Position numbers and translations under genes: made by a program. The notes below the pieces were generated by a model. The model was not told the DNA's origin, did no database searches, and worked only from the letters and a program-made list of their open reading frames with translations. Positions 29,141 through 38,493 of a stretch of 64,000 nucleotides of DNA are shown one piece after another. The stretch's first letter is position 1; every line of letters starts with the position of its first letter. The DNA is from Acinetobacter sp. ANC 4862. GTDB taxonomy: Bacteria; Pseudomonadota; Gammaproteobacteria; Pseudomonadales; Moraxellaceae. The stretch lies in the NCBI RefSeq assembly GCF_004336635.1, contig NZ_SJXH01000002.1:117796-181795 (forward strand). Reading direction: 5' to 3'.

Positions 29141-30241
29141 TAGGACTTACGCATTGACGGATTCAAAAAAGTATTAAAATACTTTATAAAGTATCTGTGA
29201 TCAGACGAATTAAAAATGCTTCTACAGCAACTTGTACTCTACCCATTTATATGGGCTTTCTCATGACAGAACCGAACTCTATTAGCTGCACACAACTTGC
29301 CGAGACTTATAACATCTCGCATGATAGTGTAAATCGCTTTCTAGAGCGTGAAGACTACACACCTCACGACCTATATCAAGAAGCAATTCAACATATTGAT
29401 AATAATAAACTTATAGTCAGTATTGATGATACTGTTTTAGATAAACCATATAGTCAGCATATGGACTTAGTTAGCTATTTTTGGTCAGGCAAACACCACC
29501 GATCCGTCAAGGGTATTAATCTCATTACCTTGTATGCGACAGATCAAAATGGTCAAAATATTCCAATTAATTTCCGAATTTATGACAAATCTGAAGGTAA
29601 AACCAAGAATGATTACTTTATGGATATGTTAAGTGAAGTACTCAGTTGGGGTGCAAAGATTCAATTTATTACAGGTGATAGTTGGTATTCATCGACTGGA
29701 AATCTAAAAACCATAAGAAAACATGGTATTCGATTTATGTTTGGTATCGACTGTAACCGTAAGGTTTCCCCAGAAAAAGGACAATGGTTTCAACTGCGTT
29801 TATTGCCAAATTTCCATCAGGGTCAAGTGGTCTGGCTCAAAGATTTTGGCTTTGTACAATTATTTAAGACTCAGTTAAAAGAACAGCAGAGGTTTTATAT
29901 TGTTCATCAAGATGAAGATGATTTATTGTCCTTTGAGGGTTTTCATGAATTACATTCAAGTCATTGGAAAATAGAACAATATCACCGAGTGATTAAACAG
30001 GTTTGTCATATTGAAAAGTTTCAAGTAAGACGATCTAAACTGATTTCGAATCATATTTTTTCAGCCTTGATGGCCTATGTTGAGATACAAAAGAACCAGT
30101 TTGAGCGGATCTTTGAAAATGTATATCGTTGGCAGAAGAAGTTATTTAGACCAATGATCAAAAACTTCATTGATGACTTTATTCTCGATAAAAATCATCT
30201 GCTACCACAGAGAGTCTATAAATAACAGTGCGTAAGTCCTA
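29141..30241 (+). mobile_element. IS701-family insertion sequence, ISAba11-like, 1101 bp
   Basis: The ends are 16-base inverted repeats, TAGGACTTACGCATTG on the left and its complement with one mismatch on the right. They are flanked by the 5-base duplication TAAAC. The length of exactly 1101 bases, the 5-base duplication and the transposase agree with what I know of ISAba11. It lies in carO, in the opposite orientation to that gene. Both ends and the transposase are intact, so the copy looks recent and possibly active. Confidence 0.9.
29197..30225 (+). CDS. IS701-family transposase
   Basis: 342 residues from GTG 29197 (MIRRIKNAS). It is a DDE-type transposase: plausible acidic residues are in VSIDDTVLDKP, ITGDSWYSS and HWKIEQYHR (the last carries the Glu of the Y-x2-R type C-terminal motif). 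The N-terminal part has the IS701-like SCTQLAETYNISHDSVNRFLE helix-turn-helix. It fills almost the whole element and shows no stop or frameshift. Confidence 0.9.
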   Translation: MIRRIKNASTATCTLPIYMGFLMTEPNSISCTQLAETYNISHDSVNRFLEREDYTPHDLYQEAIQHIDNNKLIVSIDDTVLDKPYSQHMDLVSYFWSGKHHRSVKGINLITLYATDQNGQNIPINFRIYDKSEGKTKNDYFMDMLSEVLSWGAKIQFITGDSWYSSTGNLKTIRKHGIRFMFGIDCNRKVSPEKGQWFQLRLLPNFHQGQVVWLKDFGFVQLFKTQLKEQQRFYIVHQDEDDLLSFEGFHELHSSHWKIEQYHRVIKQVCHIEKFQVRRSKLISNHIFSALMAYVEIQKNQFERIFENVYRWQKKLFRPMIKNFIDDFILDKNHLLPQRVYK

Positions 30242-30246
30242 TAAAC
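30242..30246. repeat. target-site duplication, right copy (TAAAC)
   Basis: Partner of the copy at 29136-29140. Confidence 0.92.
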
Positions 30247-30537
30247 GTTGTTGTTTTCCATATCCAAATCATATTTGGTGCCATTTACTGATACATCATC
30301 TGTCCATGAGATATCACCACCATTATAACCCAGTGCCAAACCTACATATGGGTTTGCAGTCCAAAGTAAGGCACCACCATAACCCGTTGTCCCTACTTCA
30401 GCACGAACACCGGTTGGAATAAGCTGGTTGCGTTCAAATACATAGCCGTCTTGAACGACTGCATCGTCAGCTGCCATGGCTGTTCCTGCAATAGCGGTTA
30501 ATACAGATACTGCCAAGATCGTAGATAAAGTTTTCAT

Positions 30538-30948
30538 AGTAGATCTCCTCAAAAAGTTTCTAGTTCATCATTAGTGCTTTTCTAATAGTTAAAACTATAA
30601 AATATTAATTACTTAACTTTTATTCGAAATTTGCTTGGTTTTTGTTAAATTTTGATACAAATACTTTTTGCTACTGATTAATAATAATTATTTTTATAAA
30701 AACTTTTATATTATTCGCCTAAATCGATCTACCCAGCTTAATAAGATATTATATTATTCACTGTATTGTTTGCGTTGTGTTAACGCACTGATATTTTACA
30801 AACATCTCAAATAAATTCCTTAGCTTTTGTTGAGTAGAGCCATTCATAGATCTTTAATAATTAATTCCGATCTAAAGTCACTTTTTCATCTATTCTTGTC
30901 TCAATATAGTGTAAAATATTGGAAAATTTTTTTTGGAAATGGAAGATC
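30538..30948. other. intergenic region between carO and dapD
   Basis: About 410 AT-rich bases between divergent genes, so the promoters of both should be here. An extended -10-like TGTAAAAT lies at 30910-30917, shortly before the dapD ribosome site GGAAATGGAAGA. I see no conserved gene; short frames on both strands lack coding character. Confidence 0.5.
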
Positions 30949-31770
30949 ATGTCTCAGCTTTCAACAATCATTGAACAGGCTTTTGAAAATCGTGCAAATT
31001 TCACCGCGGCTGATTGCCCTGCTGAAGTTCGTAGTGCTGTAGAACAAGCTATTGCTGGCTTAGATAACGGCACACTTCGTGTAGCTGAAAAAATTGATGG
31101 TGAATGGATTGTTCACCAGTGGCTTAAAAAAGCAGTTTTGTTATCTTTTAAATTAAACGATAACAAAACCATTGAGTCTGGTGATCTTCGTTTCTACGAT
31201 AAAGTAGATACTAAGTTTGGCGATTGGACTGAAGAACAGTTTAAAGCAGCGGGTGTTCGTGTTGTTCCACCAGCAGTTGCACGTAAAGGTTCATTCCAAG
31301 CGAAAAATGTTGTATTGATGCCATCTTATGTGAACATTGGTGCATATGTTGACGAAGGTACAATGGTTGATACATGGGCAACTGTGGGTTCATGTGCGCA
31401 AATTGGTAAAAATGTACATTTGTCTGGCGGTGTAGGTATTGGTGGTGTTCTTGAACCATTACAAGCGAATCCAACGATTATTGAAGATAACTGCTTCATT
31501 GGTGCACGTTCTGAAATCGTTGAAGGCGTGATCGTTGAAGAAGGTTCTGTAATTTCAATGGGCGTATTCATTGGTCAATCGACTAAAATCTTTGACCGTG
31601 AAACTGGCGAAATCCATTACGGCCGTGTTCCTGCAGGTTCTGTAGTAGTTTCTGGTAGCCTTCCTTCTAAAGATGGTACTTGCAACCTTTATGCTGCAAT
31701 TATCGTGAAAAAAGTTGACGCGAAAACTCGTGCTAAAACAAGCTTGAACGATTTATTACGCGAAGACTAA
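30949..31770 (+). CDS. dapD: 2,3,4,5-tetrahydropyridine-2,6-dicarboxylate N-succinyltransferase
   Basis: 273 residues from ATG 30949 ([15 protein letters not shown]); an in-frame ATG ten codons upstream falls in the ribosome-site region. It transfers succinate from succinyl-CoA in the succinylase branch of lysine/diaminopimelate synthesis. The C-terminal half is a left-handed beta-helix with hexapeptide repeats ([43 protein letters not shown]). It is a homotrimer in the cytoplasm and essential for peptidoglycan precursors. Confidence 0.96.
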   Translation: MSQLSTIIEQAFENRANFTAADCPAEVRSAVEQAIAGLDNGTLRVAEKIDGEWIVHQWLKKAVLLSFKLNDNKTIESGDLRFYDKVDTKFGDWTEEQFKAAGVRVVPPAVARKGSFQAKNVVLMPSYVNIGAYVDEGTMVDTWATVGSCAQIGKNVHLSGGVGIGGVLEPLQANPTIIEDNCFIGARSEIVEGVIVEEGSVISMGVFIGQSTKIFDRETGEIHYGRVPAGSVVVSGSLPSKDGTCNLYAAIIVKKVDAKTRAKTSLNDLLRED

Positions 31771-31807
31771 TCTGTCTTAAGTCTGTTACGGAACTTTAAT
31801 CGTTCCT

Positions 31808-31848
31808 CATCTCTACGGTCAGACATGATCGTAGAGATTTTTGTTTTT
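31808..31848 (+). terminator. terminator after dapD
   Basis: ATCTCTACG and CGTAGAGAT form a perfect 9-bp stem followed by TTTTTG TTTTTT. Confidence 0.8.
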
Positions 31849-31885
31849 TGTACTCTCATGTTTTTTGGTGTGGTAAATTTTTGTT

Positions 31886-32596
31886 ATGAATACTCTTCGA
31901 TCTTCCGCTATTCCTGTTTCTGATCCGTCTGCGGGTTTACGCATCACGGAGATTTTCTATTCATTGCAAGGTGAAGCCAATGCCGCAGGTTTACCGACGG
32001 TTTTTATTCGTTTAACCGGTTGCCCTTTACGTTGTACTTATTGTGATACCACTTATTCTTTTGAAGGTGGTGAACGTCAATCCTTAGACGACATTATTAA
32101 AACAACACTTGATTTTAAAACACCATATATTTGTGTGACTGGCGGTGAGCCGCTTGCTCAACCCAATGCCCTGCCTTTGATGCAACGACTTGCTGATCTT
32201 GGCTGTGAAGTGTCGCTCGAAACCAGTGGCGCTTTAGATGTATCTAAGGTTGATCCGCGAGTTTCTAAAGTACTCGATTTAAAAACCCCAACTTCCGGTG
32301 AAGTTGCACGAAATTTGCTTAGTAATCTTGATCATTTAACTTCGCATGACCAAATCAAGTTTGTGATTTGTAATCGTGAAGACTATGAATGGTCAAAACA
32401 GCAGGTTGAACAATACCTACTTACCGATAAAGTCAGTACCGTTTGGTTCTCACCTGCTTTTGCGGTAGAAAAAGGTGCAGTCCGTTTGCCTCAACTTGCA
32501 CGTGATTTAGCACAATGGATTTTAGAAGACCATCTCCCTGTTCGTTTCCAGTTGCAGTTGCATAAACTGCTCTGGAACGATGAAACCGGTCGTTAA
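31886..32596 (+). CDS. queE: 7-carboxy-7-deazaguanine synthase
   Basis: 236 residues. A radical SAM enzyme that contracts CPH4 to 7-carboxy-7-deazaguanine for queuosine synthesis. The cluster motif is CPLRCTYCDTTYSF (Cx3Cx2C, near 47-54). The substrate-binding opening ITEIFYSLQGEANAAGLPTVFIRLTGC and the glycine-rich CVTGGEPLAQ segment are standard. It is followed by queC, the next enzyme. Confidence 0.95.
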   Translation: MNTLRSSAIPVSDPSAGLRITEIFYSLQGEANAAGLPTVFIRLTGCPLRCTYCDTTYSFEGGERQSLDDIIKTTLDFKTPYICVTGGEPLAQPNALPLMQRLADLGCEVSLETSGALDVSKVDPRVSKVLDLKTPTSGEVARNLLSNLDHLTSHDQIKFVICNREDYEWSKQQVEQYLLTDKVSTVWFSPAFAVEKGAVRLPQLARDLAQWILEDHLPVRFQLQLHKLLWNDETGR

Positions 32597-32641
32597 TTTA
32601 TTTCTGTTCTTGAATACCTATATTTGTTTGGAGATTTGAAT

Positions 32642-33313
32642 ATGCGCCCTCGTGCCATAGTTTTGTTATCTGGCGGCTTAGACTCAACAACTTGTTTGGC
32701 TTGGGCGCAAGCACGTTATGAATGTATTGCTTTAAGTTTTATGTATGGTCAACGTTCGACCACTGAACTGGATGCGGCTAGAGCATTAACACAACGCGCT
32801 GGTGTAGAACATCGTGTCATTAATATTGATTTGGGTAACCTTGGTGGTTCTGCGTTAACAGACCACAGCATTGATGTACCAGAACATGAACAAGAAGGCA
32901 TTCCTGTAACTTATGTTCCAGCACGTAACACAATATTTCTATCCTATGCGCTCGCGGCAGCAGAAGTTTTTGGTGCAGAAGCCATTGTGATTGGGATCAA
33001 TGCTGTTGATTATTCAGGATATCCTGATTGTCGACCTGAATTTATTGATGCTTTTGAACGCATGGCTCGCCTAGCAACTAAAGATGGCGTGGAAGGCAAA
33101 CCTCTTAAATTTGAAACACCTCTGTTACATTTATCCAAAGCAAATATTATTCGCTTAGGTATAGAACATGGCGTAGACTACAGTCAAACGGTGTCTTGCT
33201 ACCAAGCAGACGACCAAGGACGTGCTTGTGGCAAATGTGATAGCTGCCGTTTACGTAAACAGGGTTTTGCTGACGCTGGTATTGCAGATCCAACACGTTA
33301 TATACCGTCATAA
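32642..33313 (+). CDS. queC: 7-cyano-7-deazaguanine synthase
   Basis: 223 residues from ATG 32642 ([12 protein letters not shown]), which follows GGAG by eight bases; a start six codons upstream would include the ribosome site. It converts 7-carboxy-7-deazaguanine to preQ0 using ATP and ammonia. The PP-loop motif is [10 protein letters not shown] and the zinc ligands are in the C-terminal CYQ..CGKCDSC. It pairs functionally with queE 45 bases upstream. Confidence 0.95.
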   Translation: MRPRAIVLLSGGLDSTTCLAWAQARYECIALSFMYGQRSTTELDAARALTQRAGVEHRVINIDLGNLGGSALTDHSIDVPEHEQEGIPVTYVPARNTIFLSYALAAAEVFGAEAIVIGINAVDYSGYPDCRPEFIDAFERMARLATKDGVEGKPLKFETPLLHLSKANIIRLGIEHGVDYSQTVSCYQADDQGRACGKCDSCRLRKQGFADAGIADPTRYIPS

Positions 33314-33327
33314 CAGGGTAACAGTAC

Positions 33328-33741
33328 ATGAAAAATTTAAAATCAAACATTATTCTTTCTACATTAGTTTCTGCTGTAGCATTCATGGCAACTGCTTCAA
33401 ATGCTGCAGAAACAAACAAGCTCCAAGAAGCGTATAAAAGCACTAATGTAAAATCTGCTTTAATTAATGTTTGTAAAGATGAAACAGGTAAAAGTAAAAA
33501 ATTATCAGCAGCAGAAGTAAGCAAATACTGTACTTGTGCGGTTGAAGCTGACGGTAAATTAACCAATGCTCAAAAATGGGAAATTCAAAGTACCATTAAC
33601 CAAAAGAAAAGCCCTGCAACTTTAGCTTTTGTTCAAAAACAAAATAAAGATCTTCAAGCTTGTTTTGGTCCGCAACTTACAGGCAAGCTTAAAAGCTTAA
33701 CTGAAGAAGCAATGAAATCTGCTCAACAACCTAAAAAATAA
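33328..33741 (+). CDS. small exported protein, unknown function
   Basis: 137 residues. A signal peptide (about 1-26, ending SNA-AET) is followed by a lysine-rich mature domain with four cysteines (VCKDET, KYCTCAVEA, QACFGP) that could form disulfides. It resembles small secreted proteins found only in Acinetobacter and relatives. It starts 14 bases after queC, so it may be in the same transcript, which ends at the strong hairpin at 33758-33786. I do not recognise a function. Confidence 0.8.
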   Translation: MKNLKSNIILSTLVSAVAFMATASNAAETNKLQEAYKSTNVKSALINVCKDETGKSKKLSAAEVSKYCTCAVEADGKLTNAQKWEIQSTINQKKSPATLAFVQKQNKDLQACFGPQLTGKLKSLTEEAMKSAQQPKK

Positions 33742-33757
33742 GTTAATTTAGCTTGAA

Positions 33758-33786
33758 TAAAAAGCCTGCAATTGCAGGCTTTTTAT
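33758..33786 (+). terminator. terminator after the queC transcript
   Basis: A perfect palindrome AGCCTGCAATTGCAGGCT (33763-33780) sits between an A-run and TTTTTATATT. Confidence 0.85.
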
Positions 33787-33892
33787 ATTTTAAAACTAAA
33801 CATCAGTTCTGCATTAACTGCTCAAAAGTCGTTATCATAAACCTATAAATTTAAGATCAATATGACAAATTCAACTTGATAAGGATGAACCT

Positions 33893-34351
33893 ATGTCTGC
33901 TATTACCCTGCCTAATCAAATTTTTCCAACCACAACTGGAGAAATCAACCTGAGTGAAATGCCATCAGAATGGCTGATTGTGTATTTTTATCCGAAGGAT
34001 TCAACACCTGGTTGTACCACGCAAGCGATTGGCTTTTCTTGTTTGAAGGATCAGTTTGATGCTTTAAATACCACGATTCTGGGTATTTCACGTGATTCAG
34101 TGAAAGCCCATCAAAACTTCACTGAAAAACAGAATTTGACTATTAATCTGATCAGTGATAAAGAAGAAGTGTTGTGTAATCTCTTTGACGTGATTAAAGA
34201 AAAAAACATGTATGGCAAAAAAGTCATGGGGATTGAACGCTCAACCTTTATTTTCCATAATGGCAAATTAGTCAAAGAATACCGTAAAGTGAAAGCGGCC
34301 GGTCATGCAGAACAAGTGCTAGAAGACTTAAAAGCCCTACAAGCAGCTTAA
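33893..34351 (+). CDS. bcp: thioredoxin-dependent peroxiredoxin (Bcp/PrxQ type)
   Basis: 152 residues. It reduces hydrogen peroxide and organic peroxides using thioredoxin. The motif YFYPKDSTPGCTTQAIGFSCL contains the peroxidatic Cys (in PGCTTQA) and a second Cys five residues further, the PrxQ pattern. A start ATG follows AAGGATGAACCT. A single gene with its own terminator. Confidence 0.92.
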   Translation: MSAITLPNQIFPTTTGEINLSEMPSEWLIVYFYPKDSTPGCTTQAIGFSCLKDQFDALNTTILGISRDSVKAHQNFTEKQNLTINLISDKEEVLCNLFDVIKEKNMYGKKVMGIERSTFIFHNGKLVKEYRKVKAAGHAEQVLEDLKALQAA

Positions 34352-34371
34352 TGGCACTGTTATTGGATTTA

Positions 34372-34398
34372 TAAAAGCCCAAAGGTTCGGGCTTTTAT
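34372..34398 (+). terminator. terminator after bcp
   Basis: AAAAGCCC pairs with GGGCTTTT around a short loop. Confidence 0.75.
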
Positions 34399-34553
34399 CC
34401 TGTTTCTTTTTTGTGAGCTCTTTTATGCAATCAAGATTCTTATATATACCTTGTGCTTAGTTTTTTAAATAAGACAATAACAAGCATGCACCCGCAGTAG
34501 ATGAATTAAAAAAGACCTATAAAAAGATCTTTTAAATACCAGCAAATACAATT

Positions 34554-35117
34554 TTAGTTAACTTCACATTGACCCGAAAGCTGAAGATTCACTTTCTCCC
34601 CCACGCCTCCAATCCCTTTTCTCATACCAAAATCGCTACGGTTAATCACTGCAGAAGCTTGGACATCAAGTAAGTTGACATTAGAAAGATTAGGTTTAAA
34701 TGTCGTTACAAAAATTACGGGCTTGGTCACACCACGCAGGGTTAAATGTCCTAAAATATTATATTTACCATTTCCTAAGTCCTTAAATTGGACACTTTTA
34801 AATCTTACCGTCTTGTATTTTTCTGCATAAAATAGGTCTTCGCCTAGAATCATATGTTTCAACAATGGTTTATTGAAGCTCAAACTATCAACATCCATAA
34901 CCAGATGTGTCGATGCATTTTGCGGTGCTTTAACATCAAACTCCATACTCGATTGAACTTGATTAAATTTAGCTTTGACCACCGAAATTCCCATCGACTT
35001 GATCTCAAAACCAACATTACTTTGGGGGGTTAAAATCCATGATTGCGCAAAGGACTGGCTACTTACAGCTAAACCGATTGCTACGATAATAAGTCCATTT
35101 TTTATTGTTGCTTTCAA
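34554..35117 (-). CDS. YceI family periplasmic protein (copy 1)
   Basis: 187 residues if started at TTG 35117 (MKATIKNGLIIVAIGL...SFAQSW). This gives a clean signal peptide and sits seven bases after AGGTGG. A GTG at 35165 would add 16 residues of charged leader. YceI proteins are lipocalin-like barrels that bind isoprenoids or other lipids. Typical features are SNVGFEIKSMG, DVDSLSF, RFKSVQFK and GHLTLRGVTKPV. A second copy is 290 bases upstream on the same strand and aligns over its full length. Confidence 0.82.
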   Translation of the reverse strand: MKATIKNGLIIVAIGLAVSSQSFAQSWILTPQSNVGFEIKSMGISVVKAKFNQVQSSMEFDVKAPQNASTHLVMDVDSLSFNKPLLKHMILGEDLFYAEKYKTVRFKSVQFKDLGNGKYNILGHLTLRGVTKPVIFVTTFKPNLSNVNLLDVQASAVINRSDFGMRKGIGGVGEKVNLQLSGQCEVN

Positions 35118-35407
35118 ATTTAAATCCACCTTTTTTGATTTCTTATTGATCAGGCTTGGATTCACAATCCAACCTCAGATTAAATTTGTTTTAAGTTTTC
35201 GAATTTGCTTTTTTTATTTTTATATCAGTTTATTGAAGTTTTTGTAAAACCATTAATGACTAATGGAGAAATATTCAACATAGTTTTCTGCAAGAATTGG
35301 CTTGAGAGGGTAGTCACGTTTATCGTTATAAGAATAAAAAAATTATCCAAAAACGTAAAAAACCGGAAATTAAAAAAGATCTTAAGCCGATTTTTTAAAT
35401 ACATGAA

Positions 35408-35977
35408 CTATCTTGTTTCCCATTGTCCATCTACCTCAATATTCACTTTTTCTCCTATACCACCGAATGCTTTTTTCATTCCAAAATCACTGCGATTCAC
35501 CACCGCTTTAGATTCAACATCTAAAAGTTGTGGATTGGCTGTATTGGGTTTTAAAACTGTATCAAGGGTTACCGGCTGGGTGATACCGCGCAAGGTCAAA
35601 TCACCTTTTATACTGTAGTGATTATCGCCTAAAGCTATAAATTCATGACTGTTAAAAGTCGCAGTGGGGTATTTTTCTACATAAAATAAATCCTCTCCCA
35701 AGATCATATTTCTCAGTGAAGGCATGCTCAAGCTTACGCTGTTTACGTCCATGACAAACTGGGCTGAGGCATTTTGTGGTGCTGCTGAATCAAAGCTCAT
35801 ACTGGACTGAACCTGCTCAAATTTCCCTTTTACGATAGAAAAACCCATCGACTTCACATCAAATCCCACATAAGTTTGTGGAGTAAATGTCCATTCCTGT
35901 GCATTTACATCCGCAACGAGACTCAAATTGAGTGCACCAGCAATAAAGACACTTTTCAACGTGGTTTGGATATTCAT
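35408..35977 (-). CDS. YceI family periplasmic protein (copy 2)
   Basis: 189 residues from ATG 35977, eight bases after AGGAG; a GTG three codons earlier overlaps that site. The signal peptide ends VNA-QEWTF. Domain features mirror the neighbouring copy: TYVGFDVKSMGFSIVKGKFEQVQSSM, MDVNSVSL, SIKGDLTLRGITQPV and RSDFGMKKAFGGIGEKVNIEVDGQWE. The two copies probably arose by duplication. A ligand is not predictable; family members bind polyisoprenoids. Confidence 0.86.
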   Translation of the reverse strand: MNIQTTLKSVFIAGALNLSLVADVNAQEWTFTPQTYVGFDVKSMGFSIVKGKFEQVQSSMSFDSAAPQNASAQFVMDVNSVSLSMPSLRNMILGEDLFYVEKYPTATFNSHEFIALGDNHYSIKGDLTLRGITQPVTLDTVLKPNTANPQLLDVESKAVVNRSDFGMKKAFGGIGEKVNIEVDGQWETR

Positions 35978-36027
35978 CTTATCCACTCCTAGGTCGTTGC
36001 AATTTCTTGCTCCGACTTAAAAGCTTA

Positions 36028-36603
36028 CTAAGATTTTTCAAGATTGGTTTTATCTTGTGTCAGGTATTTGTGCTGCAATTGTTGATAAGTAGACGTGTTC
36101 TGAAATTTGTGTAAAAACTCACTGGTGCCCAGTGGAAAAGCAGATTCGATAATTTCGCCACGATAATAAGCTTCACGCAGCGGGGTCGCTGAAATTGCCC
36201 CAACTAGGCTAGCAAGTTCTACCATCTCCCACTCTGGAAAAAGTTGCAGATAGTATGAAGATTCATCCTTAAAATGACCAATTAAACCCACTTTAGCTTC
36301 TGGCTCTACCACTTCTGACACAAGGGATTTCACCAGTTTTTGCCATTTTTCATCATCATACACATCAACCACATGAACAAACTTGATTCGCTTTTGGTCT
36401 GCTGCTGAAAAGTTGGACAAAATCATCTGTTCACGTTCAGAAGCACTAAACGGATTTTTAATATTGCGTTCATTTTGTGCAGAACCCAATGCCAAAATCA
36501 CATTCTGACTTTGCTCTAATGCAATTTTAATCGTTTGCATATGTGCCAGATGAAAAGGCTGAAAGCGACCAATGAAAACCAGATAATCAAATGTATAGTT
36601 CAT
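36028..36603 (-). CDS. nicotinamide-nucleotide adenylyltransferase (NadM-like)
   Basis: 191 residues, a single-domain nucleotidyltransferase. GRFQPFHLAHM holds the ATP-binding HxxH motif and ISATPLREAYYRG holds the second (ISxTxxR-like) motif. These features fit enzymes adenylating nicotinamide mononucleotide to NAD in the salvage route. NadM proteins are often fused to a Nudix domain, which is absent here, and no nadV lies next to it. Its product would feed NAD pools, as does nadB elsewhere in the window. Confidence 0.8.
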   Translation of the reverse strand: MNYTFDYLVFIGRFQPFHLAHMQTIKIALEQSQNVILALGSAQNERNIKNPFSASEREQMILSNFSAADQKRIKFVHVVDVYDDEKWQKLVKSLVSEVVEPEAKVGLIGHFKDESSYYLQLFPEWEMVELASLVGAISATPLREAYYRGEIIESAFPLGTSEFLHKFQNTSTYQQLQHKYLTQDKTNLEKS

Positions 36604-36707
36604 AACAGATCAAATTTTTGATGACTCGTGAGTTGTGCCGCCTAAATAAATATGCGACATAATAAACCTCATAAAATCAAATTAAGTTTTAAAGCAAGGA
36701 TAGTACG

Positions 36708-37508
36708 ATGACACTGAGCTGTATTCAACAACCTCATGAACATTTGGATGCGAATTTAGAAAATGGCGTACTGACCTTAGCCATTAATCGACCAAAAGCA
36801 AAAAATGCATTATATGGCGAATTATACCTCTGGATTGCCAAAGCTCTGGATGAAGCTGATCAAAATAAAGAGGTTCGTGTAGTGATTTTACGTGGTGCCG
36901 ATGCTGACTTCAGCGCGGGTAATGACATGCAGGATTTCATGAAGTTTATTCAAACACCACTTGCAGGCAAAGCCGGGGATGCACCTCCATTTGTGGTTTT
37001 AAAATCTGCTGCGAAATTTTCTAAACCTTTAATTGCCGCGGTTCGCGGTGTAGCCATTGGTATTGGGGTTACTATGCTTTTACACTGTGATTTGGTTTAT
37101 AGCGACAACACTGCCCTATTCCAGATTCCATTTGTAAGCTTGGGTCTTTCTCCTGAAGGGGCTTCGAGCAAGTTGCTTATTCAACAAGCCGGTTATCACA
37201 AAGCCGCCGAGCTACTCTTTACTGCACAGAAATTTGACAGTGAAAAAGCCCTGAGTGCTGGTTTGGTGAATAGCATTGAAGAAGATGTGTATGCGACTGC
37301 ATTGAAACAAGCGCAAACTTTGGCAGCGCTTCCATTGGCTTCAATTAAGCAAACCAAAGCTTTAATGAAACATAACTTGCAGGAAATTCTGGACTGTGTA
37401 GATGATGAAGCTGAAATCTTTATGAAGCGTGTGTCTTCACCTGAAATGGCTGAAGCGGTGGCTGCATTTATGCAAAAGCGCAAGCCAGATTTTGCGCAAT
37501 TTAATTAA
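36708..37508 (+). CDS. enoyl-CoA hydratase/isomerase family protein
   Basis: 266 residues of the crotonase fold. AGNDMQDF (near 69-76) is the oxyanion-hole segment, and GIGVTMLLHCDLVYSDNTALFQIPFVSLGL is the conserved second half of the active site with a Glu-rich neighbourhood (SPEGASS). It probably hydrates or isomerizes enoyl-CoA in fatty-acid or aromatic-acid breakdown. The specific reaction cannot be told. It is followed by its own terminator. Confidence 0.85.
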   Translation: MTLSCIQQPHEHLDANLENGVLTLAINRPKAKNALYGELYLWIAKALDEADQNKEVRVVILRGADADFSAGNDMQDFMKFIQTPLAGKAGDAPPFVVLKSAAKFSKPLIAAVRGVAIGIGVTMLLHCDLVYSDNTALFQIPFVSLGLSPEGASSKLLIQQAGYHKAAELLFTAQKFDSEKALSAGLVNSIEEDVYATALKQAQTLAALPLASIKQTKALMKHNLQEILDCVDDEAEIFMKRVSSPEMAEAVAAFMQKRKPDFAQFN

Positions 37509-37527
37509 TTTTTTTATCATTAAATAG

Positions 37528-37566
37528 AAAAAACCACTGAATAGTGACATTGTTCAGTGGTTTTAT
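37528..37566 (+). terminator. terminator after the enoyl-CoA hydratase gene
   Basis: AAACCACTGAA pairs with TTCAGTGGTTT around a 12-base loop, followed by TTTTA. Confidence 0.75.
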
Positions 37567-37615
37567 GCGTTTTAATAGATCTAAATTTCAAGCTTTAAAA
37601 TTTGAGTGAATAGCG

Positions 37616-38383
37616 ATGACCGATTCAAACGAAACCAAAACTGAAAAGAAACGTTATTTTGAGCCTGCTCCAATAGATATTGATGTCGAAAACTTTAAGA
37701 AAGTGATACAAAGCCGTCGTTCGGTACGTAAATTTACGAAAAAACCCATTCCTGCCGAAGTACTGGATGATTGTTTAGACCTTGCCTTGCTTGCACCAAA
37801 CTCATCCAATTTGCAGCCATGGACTTTTTATGTGGTGCAGAACCCCACCAAAAAGAAACAGCTGGTTAAAGCCTGTTTAAGTCAATTGGCGGCAAAAACG
37901 GCTTCGGAGCTGATTGTTTGTATCGCGCGTACTGACCGCATTGATGAAATGGCGAAAAAGAACATCAGTGACTTTCCATTTCCTGAAGCACCAAAAGCAC
38001 TAAAGCAGTACTACCGCTTTATTCCATATAACTATAAAACCGGTTATTTCAATGCTATTGGCAACTTTAAAAAAGTGGCTTTCAAAGTTGCACGTACCTT
38101 AGATAAACAATTACCTGTTACTGCATTCAACCCTGCAGATGCAAAACTATGGGCAACTAAGACCACAGCTTTGGCTTGTGAAAATCTGGTTTTGGCTTTA
38201 CGCGCTTATGGTTTTGACAGCTGTATGATGGAAGGTTTTGACGAACCTATGGTGCGTAAAATTCTAAACCTGAATGATCAGCAATATCCGGTGATGGTGA
38301 TTGGAGCCGGTGAACGTGCAGTAGATGGCGTGTTCTTCCCGCAGTATCGTTTTGAGCGTGAGTTGTTTGTTCAGAAGGTTTAA
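37616..38383 (+). CDS. nitroreductase family protein
   Basis: 255 residues. The FMN-binding opening VIQSRRSVRKFTKKPIPAEVL and LLAPNSSNLQPWTFYVV near 28-72 are diagnostic. Mid-protein text (ATKTTALACENLVLALRAYGFDSCMMEGFDE) is the dimer and second flavin segment. Such enzymes reduce nitro groups, quinones or enoates with NAD(P)H; the natural substrate is unknown. Its start overlaps an AATAGCG stretch with no strong ribosome site. Confidence 0.87.
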   Translation: MTDSNETKTEKKRYFEPAPIDIDVENFKKVIQSRRSVRKFTKKPIPAEVLDDCLDLALLAPNSSNLQPWTFYVVQNPTKKKQLVKACLSQLAAKTASELIVCIARTDRIDEMAKKNISDFPFPEAPKALKQYYRFIPYNYKTGYFNAIGNFKKVAFKVARTLDKQLPVTAFNPADAKLWATKTTALACENLVLALRAYGFDSCMMEGFDEPMVRKILNLNDQQYPVMVIGAGERAVDGVFFPQYRFERELFVQKV

Positions 38384-38493
38384 GTTTAAGCTTGGTATTT
38401 ATAGAAATTAAATACTTTAATCTGATAGATATGTTGTGACATGGATGTCACGTAATTTACTCTTTATTTGTTAAGGTCTGTAATGGGAGATAG

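Larger units (their letters stand above)
28679..30537 (-). pseudogene. carO: CarO-type outer-membrane porin, disrupted by an insertion sequence
   Basis: The 5' part is 30242-30537 (signal peptide MKTLSTILAVSVLTAIAGTAMA, then ADDAVVQDGYVFERNQLIPTG) and the 3' part is 28679-29140 (ending EWLPVAKLGVSYHW). Removing 29141-30241 and one copy of the 5-base duplication rejoins the frame exactly, giving about 250 residues with NNNVYLNAELRPWGA at the junction. The sequence matches what I know of Acinetobacter CarO, an eight-stranded barrel linked to ornithine uptake and, in A. baumannii, carbapenem entry. The start at 30537 follows GAGGAGA. The remaining 5' fragment encodes only about 98 CarO residues, then runs into the insertion sequence and stops at 30202. 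Confidence 0.9.
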
